Positions 11,616 to 21,610 of a DNA stretch of 64,000 nucleotides are shown piece after piece. Position numbers and translations under genes: made by a program. The notes beneath the pieces are model-generated. The model saw nothing but the letters and a program-made list of their open reading frames with translations, did not search any database and had not been told where the DNA came from. This DNA is from Atherinomorus stipes (lineage: Eukaryota > Chordata > Actinopteri > Atheriniformes > Atherinidae): NCBI GenBank assembly GCA_023101725.1, contig JALJCO010007140.1:1-64000 (forward strand), written 5' to 3'. Every line of letters starts with the position of its first letter. Position 1 is the stretch's first letter.

Positions 11616-12175
11616 TTCAACTTTTTCAAATATGTCAGGACCCCTTTTCCTTTAACTGGCCCATTTAAACCATTAACATTAAAACTGACAAACTTCAATA
11701 TTCTGTCCATCCATTTCAACTTGTATTATAACCTTTAGAACAGCAAAGGAACTGAAAATCAAGACATAACACACAACTGGAACATCAGTAGAAAAACAAA
11801 GCAAAAAATAAAAGGTATAAAAAAATGAAAGAAAAAAAGGAAAAAAAGAAAAAAGAAAAATAAGGTGAGCAAACAACCCTAAAGCGCCAACTCTGAACAG
11901 ATGGCACACCTCCTCTTATCTGGAACGGTCTTGTATTCGTGAACAACTTAGTGTAATGACTCAAAAACTGCTATCCCTGGGGGCTCTCTATACAATTATA
12001 GCATGGGATATTTTAAACACTCTTAAATCAGTTAAATGCAAGGAAATCGCCTTAAAGTCTTACTTGAAAGATATCAGTTGATGACCAAAATCGAACTTGA
12101 GGACGGCTTGCTGCGCTGGTCAGTTGTTACAAGCGAAACTGTTCAAAGCCGAGCAGCAATATAGTTTTAACTCTT

Positions 12176-12944
12176 CATTTTCCCATAGTGTTTTCCACAA
12201 ACTCTGCTGCTTCCTTAGGTGATTTAAAGAATTTCCCTTTCCCATCCGGCAGTGTTATCCACAGGGTTTAATAGGGAATACTCGATGCCAAAGGAGCGCA
12301 GCTTCTTTTTCACCTGGTCGTATTCCTTCCGTCGCTTCACCAGACTGGTCAGGGAAGAACATCACTGGCTTGCTCTCGAACATGACGGGACCTTTGTTTG
12401 CTCTTGATAGCTTGGCAGCGACGCAAAGTATTTTTTCTCGATCCTGGTATTTCAGGAGACGTATCAGTATGGGTCTTGGTCTCTCTGCGGTGGATGGTCT
12501 CGGCGCGAGTGTCCTGTGCGCTCGCTCTATCACCAGGGGCTCGGTGAAGTGCTCGCGTCCCAACATCTCTGGCAGCCAGTGAGCAAAAAAGGCTACCGGA
12601 TTGTTGCCTTCACAGCCTTCACGAAGATTTACCATCCGAATGGTGTTGTGCCTGCTATAATTCTCCAGTGACTCAACTTTCTCCAGCAAATATTTGTTAT
12701 CTTTGTTTAGCTTAGCAAGCTGGGTTTCTATATCGGTGATTTGGTCCTCCCCCGTCACGATGCGGTCCTCCGCCATGGTAACATGGGATGCCAGGCCATC
12801 AAGTAAAGTGTTTGGTCCCGATATAGACTCATTACTTTCCGCAGTTCGCGTGTCCATTTTGTCAGAGAGGGCTTGATTCCCAGCTCGTATTTCCTTAAGC
12901 ACAAGAGCCATGTCTGCAGGTGGTTGCACAGGTTCATGCGCCAT
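12176..12944 (-). pseudogene. L1 ORF1 (RNA-binding chaperone), frameshifted near its 3' end
   Basis: The frame opens at an ATG in the context AGCAAGATGGCGC and encodes MAHEPVQPPADMALVL. Residues about 30-95 form a heptad-rich coiled coil, and an RRM-like region follows (IRMVNLREGCEGNN, ERAHRTLAPRP, PRPILIRLLKYQDREKIL), as in L1 ORF1 proteins that coat the element's RNA. The open frame runs 229 codons to 12255. The true C-terminal domain (KEYDQVKKKLRSFGIEYSLL-like, ending FVENTMGK) continues in shifted frames to about 12176, so at least one frameshift lies near 12335. Confidence 0.88.
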
Positions 12945-13156
12945 CTTGCTAGCTTCTGGTATTTCTTCTTCACACGGTAAAAAAATCCCCTTTTGCCAAG
13001 TTGCCTTGTTTATTTTTGGATCGCAGGTCCATTTGGCAGGTTATCAACAAACTTTAGGCACAAATCTAGGAGTTTAGAAAGTGTTAAGAGTGTAATTTAG
13101 GATAAGATATGAGAGAGCCTCTGAGCCTGCGTCTACCTAACACCGCTGCATCACCC

Positions 13157-13173
13157 CACTATGTTGCATGTTT
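13157..13173. repeat. Target-site duplication of the L1 (5' side)
   Basis: An exact copy of the 17-mer at 7653-7669. Its presence right at the first base upstream of the element indicates that the 5' end is complete. Confidence 0.95.
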
Positions 13174-14438
13174 GTTGTAAATTTGGCTCTGTCATGTTAT
13201 GAAACATTTCATTTTTAAAGATCATGGTATTTCCTAAATATGAACAGAGTTGATTTATTCAGAAGATTCAGAGTAAAACATGTAGTTAGTGACTGCAGCT
13301 GTGAACCTCATTGTTTGACACCTCAAGATCTTCCTCAAATCCACCTCTGAGGTGGGTTTGTTTTAATCCCCATTTTCAGGATCAAAATTATCCAGATTTG
13401 GGATCAAACTTTTGAAATACCCAAAAGAACAAAAAATCTGGATCAAAGGAAGGATTAGATTCACACCCCTGGATTTAAATCTTCCAGGTAAAATCTTGTT
13501 TGAAATACCCAATTTCTGATCAGATCTGGAAAAATTCCAATCCACCTGATTAATCCTGGTGGATTATGTTTGAAATACTGGGCCCTGAGGATTCTCATCA
13601 TTATGGAGAAGTACTGACAGAGGTTAGCATCAGAAAGGCTGCTTAACTAAGATGAGACATGTGTGGGCCTTTGATAAGCAACAGATTCAGCCATAAAGTA
13701 GTTTTGGTTGGTGTGTGTGTGCTACTGTTTGAAAATTGAAAAGGGGTTCCTGAGTGTTTTAATCTTGGTGTGACAGTGATTTGAGCCCAGCAGACCTTTT
13801 TTTAAACACAGATAAGAGGCGTGTTTTAAGTGGTTTGAGAGGAGTCCAAAGAAGCCCTGAAACAGAACATGCTCTTTTCCCTGCTCTTGGGTTTATTATA
13901 AAGCATTTTGTCCACTTGTTTCATGATGTAAATGTAGAGATGTGTGACAAGACACTCAGTGGGCATGCTCCTCTGCACTGGTCATTATTTATGGAGTGCA
14001 TCTCCATGAAAGGAGGTCTAATCTGAGAAGAATGCTTTATCAGTCTGCACTATCAGGAGGTCTGCCAGCAGAGGAACCGTAATGTCTTCTGGTTTTAAAA
14101 TGGACCCTCTGGACAAAAGAAGTGAGTGTGCCAAGTGACTCATGTGAAGTGGACTTCCTTATCTATGAGAGATGGGTGGTTCTCTACAGCAGCAGTTCCA
14201 TGCTGCTGACAGGTTGGCGCACATTCATGGACAGAAGATCACCACTGAACTCTTGCAGAGTAAATCAGAGGAACTTCGTGAGGAAAAAAAGGAAGAATTT
14301 CTTTAATTAGGAGAAAAAATAAAGACTGAAGGGCATCATCCTGCAGTGTGGTGGAAGTTACCAGCAAGTCCAGACTGGTTGGGCTTCAGGAGGAGGAGAG
14401 GTGGATCAGTCCTCTCCAGCCAGCAACTACAGGCCACC
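13174..14438. other. Region upstream of the connexin, with a possible hAT-like MITE end
   Basis: No coding exon is supported. The segment 13325-13588 is rich in repeated phrases such as CAGATCTGG and GAAATACCCAA. It ends in ATACTGGGCCCTG, which resembles a hAT terminal repeat (complement CAGGGCCCAGTAT), but no matching left end was found. 14040-14438 probably includes promoter and 5' untranslated sequence of the connexin. I could not identify a convincing TATA box. Confidence 0.4.
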
Positions 14439-15593
14439 ATGACGGAGTGGACTCTGCTCAAGCGTCTCCTGGACGCGGTCCACCATCACTCCACGATGAT
14501 CGGGCGCCTGTGGCTCACCGTCATGGTCATATTCCGGTTGCTCATTGTTGCCGTTGCGACGGAGGATGTGTACACTGATGAGCAAGAGATGTTTGTGTGC
14601 AACACGTTGCAGCCAGGATGCTCCACAGTCTGCTATGATGCGTTCGCACCCATCTCACAGCCTCGCTTCTGGGTTTTCCACATCATAAGTGTCTCAACTC
14701 CATCGCTTTGTTTCATCATCTACACGTGGCACAACCTGTCCAAGCTGCCTCACGGCCTCCCTCAGAAGCTGGGAGAAGGAATGGGGGAGAATCCAGGACG
14801 AGAGGATGCAGCAGCCGGGCGAGATGGGAGACGGGAGGTGTATGATCGGAGCTGTGAGTCAGACAGCTGCTCCATCCAGTCCCACAAACATCTGGGTCAC
14901 AGCCTGGCAGATGTGATGGAGAGCATCCCTGCCCAGAATCTAAGAGACCTTAAAACTGTGTCCTTGAACCAGGGCAATGCAGGAGCTCAAGTGGTTTCTG
15001 GTGGAGTTCTGTCCAAATGTTATGTTTTTCATGTGTGTTTACGGGCTGTCCTGGAAGTTTGCTTTGTCCTGGCCCAGTGGAAGCTTTTTGGCTTCCAGGT
15101 GCCTGTTCATTTTCTTTGTACCTTGCCTCCTTGCAGCCAGCCAGTGGACTGTTATGTCTCCAGGCCCACGGAGAAAACAATCTTCCTGCTCTTCATGTTC
15201 TGTGTCGGGGTTTTCTGCATCTTGCTAAACCTGCTGGAGCTAAATCACCTGGGCTGGAAAAAGATCCACCAGGCAGTGAGGCTGCGAGAGAAGCTGTCCT
15301 GGAGAGGCTGTTCAGGTATGAAAGGGGGGTATAAAACTTTCCCGTCAGACAGCCCCTCTTTGACTTCTCTTGGCTTTAGGGAAGTGACCAGCACTACTTT
15401 GCTGCCCACCATGGAGCTGGTGGTGGGTCACCAACCTGAATGGACATGTGCTGTGAACTGTGGTAGTGGGTCAGGGAAAGCCAGAGAGACCAGACAACAA
15501 CAACCAAAGAGACAACACTCCCATAAAGACAGGCAACCTTTAAAAAGGGAGCCTGGAGGGTCCAAACACAGGAGCACTGAGGTCTGGATATAG
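14439..15593 (+). CDS. Delta-family connexin (gap-junction protein, Cx36-like)
   Basis: This 384-residue protein is a four-pass membrane protein that would assemble into hexameric hemichannels for electrical and small-molecule coupling between cells. Residues 54, 61 and 65 give the first-loop pattern CX6CX3C (FVCNTLQPGCSTVC). Residues 227, 232 and 238 give the second-loop pattern CX4CX5C, followed by YVSRPTEK. Hydrophobic segments lie at about 23-41, 76-97, 197-216 and 247-266, with a long cytoplasmic loop between the second and third. The start is chosen at 14439 because GCCACCATGA is an excellent Kozak context and MTEW matches the family N-terminus; the frame is open 31 codons further upstream. 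The C-terminus ends EVWI, a likely PDZ ligand as in other delta connexins. Zebrafish-type gjd6 (cx36.7) is my best guess for the orthologue, unverified. Cx36/GJD2 has an intron after its first 20-odd codons; here that point is continuous. Confidence 0.93.
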   Translation: MTEWTLLKRLLDAVHHHSTMIGRLWLTVMVIFRLLIVAVATEDVYTDEQEMFVCNTLQPGCSTVCYDAFAPISQPRFWVFHIISVSTPSLCFIIYTWHNLSKLPHGLPQKLGEGMGENPGREDAAAGRDGRREVYDRSCESDSCSIQSHKHLGHSLADVMESIPAQNLRDLKTVSLNQGNAGAQVVSGGVLSKCYVFHVCLRAVLEVCFVLAQWKLFGFQVPVHFLCTLPPCSQPVDCYVSRPTEKTIFLLFMFCVGVFCILLNLLELNHLGWKKIHQAVRLREKLSWRGCSGMKGGYKTFPSDSPSLTSLGFREVTSTTLLPTMELVVGHQPEWTCAVNCGSGSGKARETRQQQPKRQHSHKDRQPLKREPGGSKHRSTEVWI

Positions 15594-15604
15594 TCTGGAA
15601 ACAT

Positions 15605-16135
15605 ACAGCACATACCGGCTCATACTGGATCAGACCAACTCATATTGGCACATACCAGCTCATACTGGCCACATACTGGCTCATACTGGCACATACCAGC
15701 TCATTCTGGCACAAACCAGCTCATCCCGGCTCATACTGGGTCAGACCAACTCATACTGGCACATACCAGCTTAAACTGGCACAGACTGGCTCATAATGGC
15801 ACATACTGGCTCAAACGGGTGCAGACCAGCTCATACTGGCACATACTGGCTCATCCTGGCTCATACTGGTACAGGCCGGCTCATACTGGCACATACGGCT
15901 AATACTGCCACAGAACAGTTCATACTGGCACAGACCAGCTCATATTGGCACAGACCGGCTCATACTGGCACATACCAGCTTATACTGGCAAACACTGGCT
16001 TATACTGGCACATACCAGCACATACTGGCTCATACTGGCACATTCTGGCTCATACTGGCACATACCGGCTTATACTGGCACAGACCAGCTCATTCTGCCA
16101 CATACCAGCACATACCGGCTCATACTCACACATAT
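15605..16135 (+). repeat. About 20-21-bp minisatellite, left block
   Basis: About 25 copies of a unit like GGCTCATACTGGCACATACC begin 12 bp after the connexin stop codon. Because the unit is often 21 bp, long open frames rich in AHTGSYWH run through it in more than one frame. These are by-products of the repeat. Confidence 0.93.
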
Positions 16136-16504
16136 GCCCCTTTTCCACCATCACTTTTCTGCTCAACTCACCTCACCTCGCCTCGGTTATCGGGCTTTTC
16201 TACTGGGGGTTTTCCGAGCTGAGGTGATACATTTTCTGTACCTGCCCTGGGGAGGTTCTGAGCATGCTGAAGCGAGCTATGTCTGACGTCATCTCACTGC
16301 ATGCCGCCTGTTGGCCAAGGGGTTAGCCAATCGGATGCCAGGGTCAGAGAGTGACATCATTAAATGAGCGACAGTTCACACTCCCTACCAGTAAGTGGCG
16401 GTAATGCAACACATGAATTGTTAGTCAGCAGCCGGTAAAAACAGGAACAGAGGAAGAAGACAAGGTGAAATAAGATGGAAAGAACAGATAATATCATTAC
16501 TTGC

Positions 16505-16590
16505 ACTACTGGTGGGACCACTTGTGGTGTAATTGGTAGCAAGTATTCCCTGTAACCTGAAGGCTGCAGGTTCAAGTCCCTTTTCAAGTG
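16505..16590 (+). other. tRNA-like module (pseudo-tRNA or SINE head)
   Basis: An A-box-like TGGTGTAATTGG is followed about 45 nt later by a B-box-like GGTTCAAGTCC. Flanking CACTTG and CAAGTG could pair as an acceptor stem. The anticodon arm is not convincing, so this is a tRNA-derived relic or part of a SINE, not a functional tRNA gene. A diverged inverted partner lies at about 16735-16815 (complement GTGCTCAATTTG and GGGTTCAAGG). Confidence 0.55.
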
Positions 16591-16610
16591 AATAATTTTT
16601 TTTTGTTAAG

Positions 16611-16683
16611 ATAGATAGATGGATAGATGGATGGATGGATGGATGGATGGATGGATGGATGGATAGATAGATAGATAGATACA
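16611..16683. repeat. (GATA)n/(GATG)n microsatellite
   Basis: About 18 tetranucleotides at the centre of the foldback element, between its two arms. Confidence 0.95.
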
Positions 16684-17045
16684 TAGAATTCAAATTTGCA
16701 ACAAGATTGTGGAGAAAAAAAAGAATATTGTTTGCAATAAAACAGCCTTGAACCCAGGACTTTCAGGATTTAGGGCAAGTTTGCTACAAATTGAGCACTG
16801 AGTACCAAATGAGCACTGCTGGTGGTGGTACAACTAATGATAGGATCTGTTTCTTCCATCTTATTTCCTCTCATCTTCTTCCTCTGTTGCTGTTTTTACT
16901 GGTGGTTGGCTAACAATTTATGAAGTGCGTCACCGCCACCTACTGGTAGGGAGTGTTAATTGTTGCTGCTGTCATTTACGTCGCACAATGTAGTACGTCG
17001 CAGCAGCTTCACTCTTACCCCGCCCACTTGTGGTCGGGGTATCTA

Positions 17046-17370
17046 TCTCACACTGGCACATACCGGCTCATACTGGCACATGCCAGCTCAAACTTGCACA
17101 GACTGGCACATACCGGCTCATACTGGCACACACACCGGCTCATACTGGCACATGCCAGCTCAAACTTGCACAGACTGGCACATACCGGCTCATACTGGCA
17201 CACACACCGGCTCATACTGGCACATGCCAGCTCAAACTTGCACAGACTGGCACATACCGGCTCATACTGGCACATGCCAGCTCAAACTTGCACAGACTGG
17301 CACATACCGGCTGATGCTGGCACAAATTGGCCGATGCTGGCACAGACCAGCTCATACTGGCACATAGGCT
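17046..17370 (+). repeat. Same minisatellite, right block, with about 62-bp higher-order period
   Basis: The units resume after the foldback element. Here a compound unit of about 62 bp (CATACCGGCTCATACTGGCA, CATGCCAGCTCAAACTTGCA, CAGACTGG) repeats nearly exactly four times. This implies a more recent amplification than the left block. Confidence 0.9.
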
Positions 17371-17689
17371 ACTGGCTGAAGAAGTGGAAATGACTAAATC
17401 TGTAACCGCAGTATTGTTAATTATCACTGAAGACAAACATGGACGATGAATTTATTTCACATTTGAAAAATATCACTTTTTTATCTGCAGTGTTAACAGT
17501 TTCCATGAGGTTTTTATAACTTTGTCGAAGATTACACTCTTACAGTTGCTAAATGCTATCTTCCGTTTCTTTACAAACCATTCATTCATCTATTCATTCA
17601 TCCTTGTCGAAGGAGCCTCAGTATTTGAAGTCCTCGTGACCAACTTGAAACCAACCGCCAGAGGAAGCCAAAGCTGATCTCTGAAAACA
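17371..17689. other. Unassigned sequence
   Basis: AT-rich with a short CATTCATT run. No ORF or repeat could be assigned. Confidence 0.4.
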
Positions 17690-18148
17690 AGGCCCTAATA
17701 GCTAAGCACATGAATGAGAACAGTATTCATAATTATATTAAAAGTGATGATTAAGGTTATGAATAGTAGGTAACTGAATGATCGAATTTAATGAAATGAT
17801 GCGTAATGTTACCAAGTGACATGTGTAAGTGAGATGTCAAAAGAGTGATTTTTAAGTGATTGTGAAAATGTATGAGGGCATGTAAGTTAACTTTGTGCTT
17901 AGATAAACCTGCACGGTCTGTTCCAATAACAAGCAGATAAGAAGGGCAGCAGCAGGTTGACTGTCGCCGCATGAGCTCATCCTGAGATGAGTTAATCTGC
18001 TACGTCAGAGAGCCTATGAAGATGTATGGAAGTCAGTAAAATAGGGACACACCATCTTGGATCGGGAGAAGTGAGGCAAGGAAGGAAAATCACCGTTGGA
18101 CTTTAACACCAGTTTGTTCCAATCTAAGGACTTCAAGGTTACATCGTT

Positions 18149-18541
18149 TTGGATCTGAAGAGACGAGGTGCATCCTCTCAACCGCCGGCACAGACCGGCC
18201 AGTACAGAGGAATATCTCAGTTGGATTATTCAACACCAGATCTGGGTGTAATCACAGCCAACTCTAAACTGAGAAGGATTACATTTTCTGAAGTGTCAGC
18301 ACTGGCCTGTGCCTCTAATGATGGCTGCTTCACCCTGTGGACGACAGGGCTGAGCAGAGCAGCTACCGGGGTACACAAAGAGTGGGCCAGAGCCTCTCCC
18401 TCTGCACACGGGACTGACCCCTGGACCTCTCTCCTAAATTTATCATCAGGACTATCAGCTCTGAGTTCCCAAAAGTACTTTCAAGCCGGAGATTCAGAAG
18501 CCAACCTTAAAGAAAGAAGTGAAGCCATTCACAGTAGTTAG
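18149..18541 (+). CDS. ORF of the LTR-like element (130 residues, unknown)
   Basis: It starts MDLKRRGASSQ and contains STPDLGVITANSKLRRI, which aligns with LTPDLDVISANFQLKRI from the opposite-strand copy near 24430. Further downstream, TGVHK and LSALSSQKYF match TGVHR and LSALSFQRTF across frameshifts in the other copy. Similarity over the full length suggests it was once translated or lies in an exon, but I do not recognise a domain. A 32-codon ORF starting MSRAARGGSG at 19050 could be the beginning of a downstream structural gene. That is weak. Confidence 0.35.
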   Translation: MDLKRRGASSQPPAQTGQYRGISQLDYSTPDLGVITANSKLRRITFSEVSALACASNDGCFTLWTTGLSRAATGVHKEWARASPSAHGTDPWTSLLNLSSGLSALSSQKYFQAGDSEANLKERSEAIHSS

Positions 18542-18548
18542 AGGAGGA

Positions 18549-18662
18549 ATGAGAATGACTGATTGTAAAGCAACTATTATAGGGAATGTGGTTATGGTAG
18601 GGTTTTCGTTGATTTTAGGAGTAATCATTGCTGGAATTACTTACAGTTATCCAATTTTTTGA
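18549..18662 (+). pseudogene. Single-pass membrane ORF of the LTR-like element, truncated
   Basis: It encodes a short hydrophilic start followed by a roughly 22-residue hydrophobic segment (VVMVGFSLILGVIIAGITY) and SYPIF, then stops. The 24169-23858 minus-strand copy continues past SYPIF. Here an extra T in a T-run shifts the frame and a nonsense codon follows. It is named only by its topology. Confidence 0.45.
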
Positions 18663-18900
18663 TCAAGCTACTGAATAAGAACCCACAATTAGAGGATTTA
18701 AGAGAGATGACTATTTCATTTTCATTGGGTTTTATCATTTGTTACCTGATTGTACTTTTGGTGATTATGAGCTGTGTCTACCTATATTTCCCTGCGAGAA
18801 GCTTTAATAAATATAACCTGCATGAAGAATAATCTTTTCATCCATTTATACGGTTCTTATCTTGCAACTCTGCCTGGTGGCAGGGTGTGGTCACAGTAAT

Positions 18901-21610
18901 AGTTTACTGGGAGTATGACACTTTTAATGGCCCTTAAAGGTTGGTTTGGCCTTGAACTAAAACATGCCCTTACATCCTATACTGTTCCTGGATGTTAAAG
19001 TTACCTAGATTGGAACAAGTGCGTAAGACATTTAGGGAGACAGCTGTCGATGAGTAGGGCGGCTAGGGGAGGGTCTGGGGCAAAAGTTGTTCCCCCGAGG
19101 TTGACCCTAGCTGAGGCAGGGCAGGCCCTTTTGAAGGATGACTGTTAGATGTCCAGGCGAGTGTCTCCCGCCACCAGCTTAGAATCCCATTACTGGAGAG
19201 CTGGTTCCTGGTTTTTTTACCAATAGAAATCGAGGGTCCTAGATACCAGCTATTACCAGGTGACAGGCAGGGTACGACACAAGCACTGAAAATGTTTCAT
19301 TATATTCTTAAAACTTGCTTCAGATCATCATCATGACTGATGATTGTTTACTCTGAAAAGAGAACAAACAAAACTTAATGACAAGAAACCCAACAATGAA
19401 GAAAAATACATTTAAGCAGAGGCAGACTTACCATTAGGCAAAAGTAGGCAATTGCCTGGGGCCCCCAAACGGAGGAGGGGCCTTGACCAGCTGGGAAAAA
19501 TCATGCTTTTCATTCACAGTGCCTTTTCTCCCCATCATTCTCCTTCATACACAGGCATAACAGAGGCCTGATGCATGTTCGCCACTCCTTCTGTATCTGT
19601 GCCCTCTGTCCCTGCACTTTTATTTCCCATTACAACAGTTTAATTCATTATCTACATGTGGTTTTCCGAGCTGTCTTTGAACGCACCATGTGACATGCGC
19701 TAAATGCCGACATGTGGCAGATTGCCAACAGGAGAGGTGCAGGTGTTCCCCATGTCCAGCAAACCAGAGCTAGCAAACGACAGAAAACGTTGGAGAGTTT
19801 TTCCCAAATTGATGATAGAAGTTGAGTAAAGCTGTTCTATTAATGATAACTGACTAGTTATCATGTAAGCTAGCTGGTTAGACAACTGTTACTACCCAAG
19901 TTTCATTTAGTGTTGGGGAACTGTAACACTGTTTCTTTTGCCAGTTACGAATACTTTAACACATTACTCTTGAAAACCATTGAAAATAGAATAATAGAAT
20001 ACATAGAATAATCCATTCATTCAGAGGAAGTTTTGATTTTGAAGGGCAAGCCTTCAACTTGTGATTTTTATAGTACTCCACCGGATGATGTAACTTTTTT
20101 CAGGATTTACACCTGCAGCAAAATTTCACTTTTTTAACTGTTTTCTGCAAGGATGCCATACTACTGAAATGATAATAATATGTCACCAATGGTGTTGAAT
20201 CATTGAGCGTGTGCATAAAAACAAATGTTTGTGCAAATATGGGTGTGTGTATGTGTGTGCATTTGCACGTGCATGTTCACATGCACACGTGCACATATGA
20301 TGTCATGTCTAAATTCACGTCTTTTTTTGCTTAGAAGGCCACATTGTCTCATAAACTTTTCAATAATACAGATTCTGAGAAGTATTTCTTTAGCAATTGA
20401 AAGATATCTCATCAGGCAGAGAGGCTTGCTTTGGTTCTTGCGCGTGTATTTTGCCAGATGTTTAGCCAGCACCAAAGCAACTTTAGATTTTGGTTTGGTT
20501 TCAGCTCTGATACTGTTATATCAGCTCCAGTCAGCATCAAAGTAAAATTGGACTTTGTTTTGGTTTTGCTCAAGTAGTTTATGCAACTGATAGGTTAGAA
20601 ATATCAGTAGTAGTGCAGGATGGGTCATTTTGAAGTTGGAAATATACTCCAACACACAGGAGGCTCGCATAATCATCACGCTCTCTGAACACAAGGACAG
20701 CTCTGAATCGGATACTGAAGCAGAAGACAACTTGGAGATGGAAACAGACCAGTTTGAGTCCAGCTGAAAAAGGTTTTATGGTCGCACCATCACCTGTGGC
20801 AATTCTTTCACTTAGTTTGCACTTTCAGTAGAGCTGCTCAGAAGGAAACTGGGCCTGATCGGCACAATTCGGTGCAAGAAGACTAAGCTTCTTCCTTATT
20901 TGCTCCAAAGTGAAAGCATTCATGCATTCATGCCTTCACATTAACAAGAACTCAGACACTGATGTCTTATATCCAACGGCTTGGATATGTAAGTATATAT
21001 AAGTGCTACTCCTGAACACTAAACATCACATTCCAGATGTAAGCAAAACGCAAAAACAAACCTGTAAGACTAGAATAGATGCAAAGGATTTTTTGACAAA
21101 CTTGATACATGCGTTCCTTGATAAAGAACACATATATATTATTATTCTGACAGTTTAAAATGTTTTTTCCTGTCTTCTTTTATTTTTCAAAAGATAAAAA
21201 TAAACTTTGGCAGCATTTGCTCCAAATTTGGAAAGTTTGAATGCAATGACCAGTTTTTCTTTTTGCAACCTCTGTGCAATCTAATCTGGACACAGACACA
21301 CACGTGTATGCACACGCACGCACACACATGCATGCGCGCACATACACTCTCCTACTCCATACAGTACTCCCACCGTAATAAAAAATATAAATGTTGCAGT
21401 TTTCTAGTTTGAAGTCCATCATTCAATGTTCATCATTCAAATTTTGCTGAAATAAATGCATTTTTCTGATTCAAACTAAGCCAGTTTCTGAATTTTAGTG
21501 TAGGAACAAGGCTTAATCAGTATTTAGATCACATTTTAGAGCCATTTTTCACAGGTTTCAGATTTTGAGCCTTGAATCAAATAGATTGAGGCTGAGTGTG
21601 AAAAAAAAAT
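18901..21610. other. Mostly unassigned sequence
   Basis: 19020-19300 may be leader or gag-like remnant of the LTR-like element. 19420-19500 (GGCAATTGCCTGGGGCCCCC) resembles a dispersed fish repeat. Short TG and CA microsatellites lie at about 20241-20300 and 21294-21345. No exon is supported. Confidence 0.35.

Larger units (their letters stand above)
7670..13156 (-). mobile_element. Full-length L1-type LINE, decayed
   Basis: A 5.49 kb insertion bounded by a perfect 17-bp target-site duplication. On the minus strand the order is 5' UTR (about 12945-13156), ORF1 (RNA-binding protein), ORF2 with an APE-type endonuclease (about 11250-11615), reverse transcriptase (about 9520-10700) and C-terminal domain (8004-9240), then an AT-rich 3' end. 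ORF2 is broken by many stops and frameshifts. The 3' end contains an A-rich tract, an (AT)n run and CATA-rich repeats. A small GC-rich MITE has landed in ORF2 at about 9307-9452. Confidence 0.92.
16136..17040. mobile_element. Foldback MITE with inverted arms carrying tRNA-like sequence
   Basis: This insertion splits the minisatellite. Two inverted arms of about 120 bp pair with mismatches: 16374-16490 (ACTCCCTACCAGTAAGTGGC onward) and 16845-16960 (complement ACTCCCTACCAGTAGGTGGC). Further inside, each arm continues into a tRNA-like module (16505-16590 and, inverted, about 16735-16815). The left flank (CCCCTTTTCCACC, CTCACCTCGCCTCGG) resembles a common fish hAT-derived MITE. The centre is a GATA/GATG microsatellite. 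Confidence 0.7.
17690..18900 (+). mobile_element. LTR-like element copy (+), unclassified
   Basis: From about 18060 this matches, with many substitutions, the minus-strand sequence at 23850-24540. Shared landmarks are a start in ATGGATCTGAAG, then CACCAGATCTGG, GCCAACT, TATCAGCT, and a membrane-segment ORF ending CAGTTATCC. In the + copy an AATAAA near 18808 is followed by TTTTCATCCATTTATACGG and GGAGTATGACA, compatible with a polyadenylation region and LTR end. It could be the LTR and leader of an endogenous retrovirus-like element. I found no recognisable protease, polymerase or primer-binding site, so the class is open. Confidence 0.45.

Noticed and set aside
14346..14438. Upstream in-frame ATG extending the connexin by 31 residues
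   Set aside because: The extension is unlike any connexin N-terminus, whereas the ATG at 14439 has a near-perfect Kozak site and gives MTEW.
15645..17393. Several open frames rich in AHTGSYWH/LILAHT peptides in the minisatellite after the connexin
   Set aside because: They exist in multiple frames and both strands because the unit is near a multiple of three; there is no start context, domain or non-repeat sequence.
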